Virus record (IMG/VR): IMGVR_UViG_3300032050_000838
Location: 1 to 23,375 of that record
Source of the DNA: a virus
Reading direction: 5' to 3' (one strand)
DNA: 23,375 bases
In this document: piece by piece, positions 20,303-23,375 of the stretch
Layout: each line of letters begins with the position of its first letter
Position numbering within the stretch: position 1 is the first letter of the stretch
Program-made: the position numbers and the translations under genes
Notes under the pieces: model-generated
What the model saw: the letters and a program-made list of their open reading frames with translations, nothing else
The model's database searches: none
What the model was told of the DNA's origin: nothing

Positions 20303-20331
20303 TTGCAATATACAGAAACATCTGGTATACT
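20303..20331 (+). promoter_or_regulatory. Predicted promoter for the nuclease/zinc-ribbon operon
   Basis: TTGCAA (20303-20308), 17-base spacer, TATACT (20326-20331) with extended TGG. Predicted start 20338; a 6-bp hairpin TGCAGT/ACTGTA (20339-20344, 20351-20356) begins one base later. ATACT-TAT-AGTAT (20327-20339) is also a palindrome that could be an operator. Confidence 0.65.
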
Positions 20332-20381
20332 TATAGTATGCAGTTGAAAGACTGTAAATACTAACAAAGGAAATTGAGACT

Positions 20382-20531
20382 ATGAACAAAAACTTAGATA
20401 GTTTAATGTGCGTATTTTGCGAGGGATTTATCGCAGACGCAATTGATTACACAAAGACACAATTCTGTGCACCATGTAACGAATACAAAGGCGTAATAAC
20501 CGTCAGAGAATTTCTGGAGGTATACGCATAA
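20382..20531 (+). CDS. Small zinc-ribbon protein (49 aa)
   Basis: ATG 20382 follows AAAGGAAA at 20366-20373. The product has MCVFC (C-x2-C) and CAPC (C-x2-C) separated by 18 residues, a zinc-ribbon spacing, with a C-terminal helix ITVREFLEVYA. The stop overlaps the next ATG as TAATG. First gene after the promoter at 20303; probably a nucleic-acid or protein-binding accessory of the endonuclease downstream. No named family. Confidence 0.62.
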   Translation: MNKNLDSLMCVFCEGFIADAIDYTKTQFCAPCNEYKGVITVREFLEVYA

Positions 20532-21232
20532 TGAAAACATGTTCAGAATGCAAGCAAGAAAAAGCATTATCAGAATTCTATAATACAGATGCTTTTAAGA
20601 AATATAAATTTGGTGTTGACTTCAAATGCAAGTCATGCCGAAATGGATACAATTTAAGGGTAAGCAGAACATCTGGTAAATTTACCTGTACAGTAGACCA
20701 ATGCGATAGAAGACATTATGCAAAAGGCTACTGCCGTTTACACTATGATCGTGTAAGAGATTATGGAAGAACAGATATTCTAAAAGAAGTTCTACCATTA
20801 GACCAAGAAAAGCAATTCTACAGAACCATAAACGGAAAAGTTTACAAGGGAAATCTATATTCTCTTGAGAGTAGAATCTGGCATAAGTATAAGATGACAG
20901 TAGAACAATGGACTGCTCTTGCTGAAAATGGTTGCAATATTTGTGGAGCAGCAACAGGAACTGCATCAGACCGTCATTTACATGTAGACCATGACCATGC
21001 TTGTTGCCCTGGTAAGACTTCATGTGGTGAATGTGTAAGAGGCATTGTTTGTAATTCATGCAACACAGCAATTGGCCGTTACGAAAAGGGTACTCTAAGA
21101 GATGATTATCCAAAGAGAGATGGCATCATAAAGTACCTACAAGACTACACTGCTCGTCGTAAGAAACTTGACAATATCAAAACACTTCATGATGTATTTG
21201 TAGATCCTCAAGGAAAGTACAAGGAGTGGTAA
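20531..21232 (+). CDS. Recombination endonuclease VII-like, zinc-finger fused
   Basis: 233 residues, ATG 20531 with TGGAGG at 20515-20520. Two N-terminal zinc modules: C4-x2-C7...C33-x2-C36 and C53...C58...C68-x2-H71 (the YCRLHYDR type). The C-terminal half is a treble-clef His-Me nuclease of the endonuclease VII family: YKMTVEQWTALAENGCNIC, then HVDHDH (151-156) and GIVCNSCNTAIGRYEKG (171-187). T4 endonuclease VII resolves branched DNA before packaging; a similar debranching role is likely, though homing or free-standing HNH activity is possible. C135/C138 and C174/C177 form the structural zinc site. Confidence 0.88.
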   Translation: MKTCSECKQEKALSEFYNTDAFKKYKFGVDFKCKSCRNGYNLRVSRTSGKFTCTVDQCDRRHYAKGYCRLHYDRVRDYGRTDILKEVLPLDQEKQFYRTINGKVYKGNLYSLESRIWHKYKMTVEQWTALAENGCNICGAATGTASDRHLHVDHDHACCPGKTSCGECVRGIVCNSCNTAIGRYEKGTLRDDYPKRDGIIKYLQDYTARRKKLDNIKTLHDVFVDPQGKYKEW

Positions 21233-21236
21233 TGAA

Positions 21237-21626
21237 ATGGATAAAAGAGTTTGTATCAAGTGTGGCATTGAGTATCCGCTACAAGAGAAGTACTTTGCTT
21301 ATGCTCATGGCTCAACTACAAGGTACCTTACCAAGTGTAGAGAATGCGTCAGAGAATACCAAGAAGAATATAGAATCAGAAAACAAGAAGAAGAAGTAGG
21401 TGGCGGAATGTACGAGATAAAAGAAATACCAGAAGCAACAAAGAAGCGTAAAATAGTTAATGCTTTAAACTACATTCATCTACAAGCGTTTGGAGAGCAA
21501 CTAATGGAAGATATATATTGGTGCAAGACTGATGACTGTGTTCAGATAACTGAAAGCATTTGTGGTGCATGTGATAAGCCTATGGAAAAGATTGGCTTCA
21601 TAGACTACAACGAGGACAACAAATGA
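21237..21626 (+). CDS. Zinc-finger protein, unknown (129 aa)
   Basis: ATG 21237 with AAGGAG at 21221-21226. The N-terminus has C-x2-C (CIKC) and a second C-x2-C (CREC) 25 residues later, similar to the first zinc module of the preceding endonuclease, followed by a basic-acidic linker (about 42-58). The C-terminal half contains a WCKTDDC pair and CGACDK, possibly a second zinc site. It overlaps the next gene by 4 bases. Possibly derived from an endonuclease VII N-terminus, but without nuclease motifs. Confidence 0.6.
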   Translation: MDKRVCIKCGIEYPLQEKYFAYAHGSTTRYLTKCRECVREYQEEYRIRKQEEEVGGGMYEIKEIPEATKKRKIVNALNYIHLQAFGEQLMEDIYWCKTDDCVQITESICGACDKPMEKIGFIDYNEDNK

Positions 21627-21895
21627 ATATTGTTTGGATGATACTTGCTGCATCATTAGCATTCTTTTGTGCAAGAAGTATTTTAATCTGGGGCTTCCTT
21701 GGATATGCAGTTGGATGGCCAGTCTTAATAATCCTTCCATTACTTGGAGTAAAGGTAAAGAGATGGGAAGAAAGACTTGCTACTCTTGACTCAATCAATG
21801 AGAAACTAAAAGAAAAAGCAGAAAGTCAAAAGCCAGAAGGATATCAAGAGTTTGATAATGTTGATGACTTGTTCAAACAATTAGAGAAAAAATAG
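21623..21895 (+). CDS. Membrane protein with C-terminal charged helix (90 aa)
   Basis: ATG 21623 overlaps the previous TGA. Two hydrophobic segments, residues about 2-22 (IVWMILAASLAFFCARSILI) and about 25-43 (FLGYAVGWPVLIILPLLGV), are followed by a basic KVKRWEERL and a charged helix to the end. A hairpin-type membrane protein with cytosolic tail. Superinfection exclusion or membrane takeover would be plausible phage roles, but I have no direct evidence for either. Confidence 0.6.
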   Translation: MNIVWMILAASLAFFCARSILIWGFLGYAVGWPVLIILPLLGVKVKRWEERLATLDSINEKLKEKAESQKPEGYQEFDNVDDLFKQLEKK

Positions 21896-21903
21896 GGGCG
21901 CAA

Positions 21904-22659
21904 ATGGAATGTCAACTATGTCAGCATGATGCAAGAGATGAGAAGTATCTTTGCAGACGCTGTGAGAGTATTATGAGAGATCAACTCTCTGACATTCCTA
22001 CCCTGCAACAAGAAGCAAAAGGATTCCTGGTTCCAGGTAGAACTGGATCAGGAGCACCAAACTCTGAAAGGTCAATAGGCTTTAATGTAGCAGCAATGGA
22101 TTACTCTATGGCTGTGGATATCTTGCCAGTCCTACATACATATGAGGCTAAGATCAGAAGAGGTAGAAACCTAACACCGCCAGCCCTGTTGAGGAAGCAT
22201 CCAAGTATTGAGACAGAGGTTGCTGCAACAGCCCAGTTTCACATTACTCATTTAGGGTGGAGCCTACAACAGGACTGGATTGGTGATTTTGCGAGGGAAG
22301 TTAAAGAGATCCATGCCAAAGGATTAGCAGTAACTAAATCCTTCATAGAGAAGACAAGAAGAATACCATGTCCAACAGATCAATGTAAGGGTAAGATAGC
22401 AATAGATATTGAGCAGATCTTAGGTGAGGTAAACTGCCTAAAATGTAGAGGTTCTTGGACTCTATATAGATTATTACAGTTGGCTATGGCTAATCCAGAT
22501 AGAAGGTTTTGGCTGGATGAAGAGGCTATCTGTCTATGGTTAAATATCACCAAGAGAGAACTCATGAAGGTTATAGACAGCCATAAGGTTCCCAAGAGGA
22601 ATGGACTCTATGACTTATCTACAATAGTTAGGATAAGAAATGAAGTTGCGAGTTTTTAG
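21904..22659 (+). CDS. Zinc-ribbon and helix-turn-helix DNA-binding protein
   Basis: 251 residues, ATG 21904 after AGGGGCGC. N-terminal C-x2-C pairs (CQLC, CRRC, residues 3-19) form one zinc knuckle; a helical middle follows; a second ribbon is CPTDQC...CLKC (about 162-186, ending RGSWTLYRLLQL); the last 45 residues (WLDEEAICLWLNITKRELMK, then KVPKRNGLYDLSTI) look like a MerR-like winged helix-turn-helix. This arrangement is well known in actinophages as a conserved DNA-binding protein. Probably a transcription regulator. Its position just before a strong promoter (22646, which starts inside its last codons) invites autoregulation. Confidence 0.75.
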   Translation: MECQLCQHDARDEKYLCRRCESIMRDQLSDIPTLQQEAKGFLVPGRTGSGAPNSERSIGFNVAAMDYSMAVDILPVLHTYEAKIRRGRNLTPPALLRKHPSIETEVAATAQFHITHLGWSLQQDWIGDFAREVKEIHAKGLAVTKSFIEKTRRIPCPTDQCKGKIAIDIEQILGEVNCLKCRGSWTLYRLLQLAMANPDRRFWLDEEAICLWLNITKRELMKVIDSHKVPKRNGLYDLSTIVRIRNEVASF

Positions 22660-22674
22660 TATTTCTGCTATAAT
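22646..22674 (+). promoter_or_regulatory. Predicted promoter overlapping the regulator gene end
   Basis: TTGCGA (22646-22651), 17-base spacer, TATAAT (22669-22674), extended TGC. Predicted start near 22681; a GGGT/ACCC stem (22679-22682, 22696-22699) lies at the start. The leader to the ATG at 22755 contains no ORF. Confidence 0.68.
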
Positions 22675-22754
22675 GAGAGGGTCTGTACTTTGTGCACCCA
22701 AAATCAGGGCGGAATCTAAAGAGTACCAATCAATCCCAATAAAGGAACTAATCC

Positions 22755-22988
22755 ATGTATAATCTACATTTAGTAATAGGACCAGTTCAAGTAGGATTAG
22801 AGACAGATGAGAAGTTATCCTTTGATGGTGTTGAGTCCCTATTAAACAGAGGAACACTAACTGCACTAACATTATTCAATGGACATATGGGTGCCATGGT
22901 CAAGTATGAGAACTACGATAATGAAGAAGATCATGACTGTGAAGAATGTTCAATAGAAAATAATATAAATAATAATGAAGAAATTTAA
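22755..22988 (+). CDS. Hypothetical protein (77 aa)
   Basis: ATG 22755 with AAAGGA at 22741-22746. The first 55 residues look like a small beta-alpha domain (YNLHLVIGPVQVGL, SFDGVESLLNRGTLTALTLF, GAMVKYENY); the rest is very acidic, Asn/Glu-rich with CEEC. Conserved-looking but not recognised. First gene behind the promoter at 22646; overlaps the HNH gene by 14 bases. Confidence 0.58.
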   Translation: MYNLHLVIGPVQVGLETDEKLSFDGVESLLNRGTLTALTLFNGHMGAMVKYENYDNEEDHDCEECSIENNINNNEEI

Positions 22989-23274
22989 TTCACCTTGTTT
23001 ATATTGTGGCATCATATCTCGTGGCGGTATCTGTAGAGATTGCAAGAATGCAATAGAGGCAAGGGATCCCAAGAGAAAAGAAAGAAATAAACAATACGAT
23101 CATGAATGGAATAAGATAAGTAGATTAGCCAGATCCCTACAGCCCTGGTGCTCAAGATGTGGATCAAAAAATGACCTGACGGCGGACCATATATTATCTC
23201 TGGCGAATGGTGGCTCAAATATACTGGAAAATGTCATGGTTTTGTGCAGAAAATGCAATTCATCTAAGAAATAA
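22975..23274 (+). CDS. HNH endonuclease
   Basis: 99 residues, ATG 22975 inside the previous gene. Zinc pairs CLYC and CRDC in the first 25 residues precede a compact HNH domain: WCSRCGSKNDLTADHILSLA (about 59-78, with the D-H of ADHI), GGSNILENVMVLCRKCNSSK. This is the McrA-type phage HNH, frequently encoded just before terminase genes and needed for packaging with terminase in some phages. The window ends 100 bases later, so the neighbour cannot be seen. Confidence 0.88.
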   Translation: MKKFNSPCLYCGIISRGGICRDCKNAIEARDPKRKERNKQYDHEWNKISRLARSLQPWCSRCGSKNDLTADHILSLANGGSNILENVMVLCRKCNSSKK

Positions 23275-23316
23275 AATATAAAATTAATCTAAAATAAACA
23301 CTTCCACTACTGGCAC

Positions 23317-23350
23317 ACCCTCCTGGCACTATCCAGGTATGGGTATTTTT
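23317..23350 (+). terminator. Terminator-like hairpin at the right end
   Basis: ACCC-T-CCTGG (23317-23326) pairs with CCAGG-TAT-GGGT (23333-23344), an interrupted stem (5 + 4 bp, internal loop) with a 6-base loop, followed by ATTTTT. It would end the transcript after the HNH gene. Confidence 0.6.
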
Positions 23351-23375
23351 CTGCGTATGCGTAATCACAGGAAAC

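Noticed and set aside
20682-21113. 143-codon reverse-strand ORF inside the endonuclease VII gene
   Set aside because: Lies wholly within a well-supported gene on the opposite strand; His/Leu/Tyr-rich shadow composition.

Overview
The window is part of the late region of a tailed double-stranded DNA phage (class Caudoviricetes). Every gene I can support is on the + strand, and most neighbours overlap by ATGA/TAATG or are a few bases apart. There are tail tube, tail chaperone and tape-measure genes but no sheath gene, so a long non-contractile tail (siphovirus) is most likely. The base composition is AT-rich, Shine-Dalgarno sites are of the AAGGAG type, and promoters are sigma70-like. The minor tail protein and M15 endolysin resemble those of actinobacteriophages, so a low-GC (for example freshwater) actinobacterial host is my inference, not a demonstrated fact.

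Layout. 1-8896 is the virion block: 3' part of the HK97-fold major capsid gene, a terminator-like hairpin, head-tail connector, tail terminator, two tandem tail-tube paralogues, a tail assembly chaperone pair joined by a canonical -1 ribosomal frameshift (heptamer CCCAAAT plus a stem-loop), a gp10-like protein, the tape measure and two minor tail proteins. 8916-9530 encodes an unusual proline-rich repeat protein with a cysteine-rich C-terminus. 9577-16471, behind its own predicted promoter, is a modification cassette: two small proteins, two 2-oxoglutarate/Fe(II) oxygenases (one prolyl-4-hydroxylase-like), two fucosyltransferase-like enzymes, an SGNH hydrolase, an O-carbamoyltransferase and a GDP-mannose 3,5-epimerase. 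16468-18001 is lysis: holin-like protein, M15 endopeptidase, second holin candidate, and a membrane-anchored lytic transglycosylase that appears to start at ATT. 17369-18600 is dense in regulatory sequence, with three promoters, two terminators and two candidate small RNAs. 18586-23274 holds small proteins, a GT4 glycosyltransferase, endonuclease VII, several zinc-ribbon proteins, a zinc-ribbon/helix-turn-helix protein and an HNH endonuclease, ending in a terminator. HNH genes often sit next to terminase genes, so packaging genes may follow.

How the genes may work together. The most interesting possibility is that 8916-16471 is a phage-encoded glycoprotein system. Alternating Ala-Pro/Ser-Pro repeats would be hydroxylated by the prolyl hydroxylase, glycosylated by the two fucosyltransferase-like enzymes (perhaps with GDP-L-galactose or GDP-L-gulose from the epimerase), and trimmed or carbamoylated by the SGNH enzyme and carbamoyltransferase. 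This resembles plant hydroxyproline-rich glycoproteins in substrate and the bleomycin sugar pathway in enzyme set. The enzyme families are read from motifs; the link to the proline-rich protein is inference from gene order and substrate logic.

A second theme is transcript design. Six predicted promoters share roughly TTGCAA - 17/18 bp - TGN-TAYAMT, and four predicted transcripts begin almost exactly with a hairpin. One short transcript (about 18041-18137) exposes an anti-Shine-Dalgarno-like CACCTCCT at a hairpin loop and is a good small regulatory RNA candidate.
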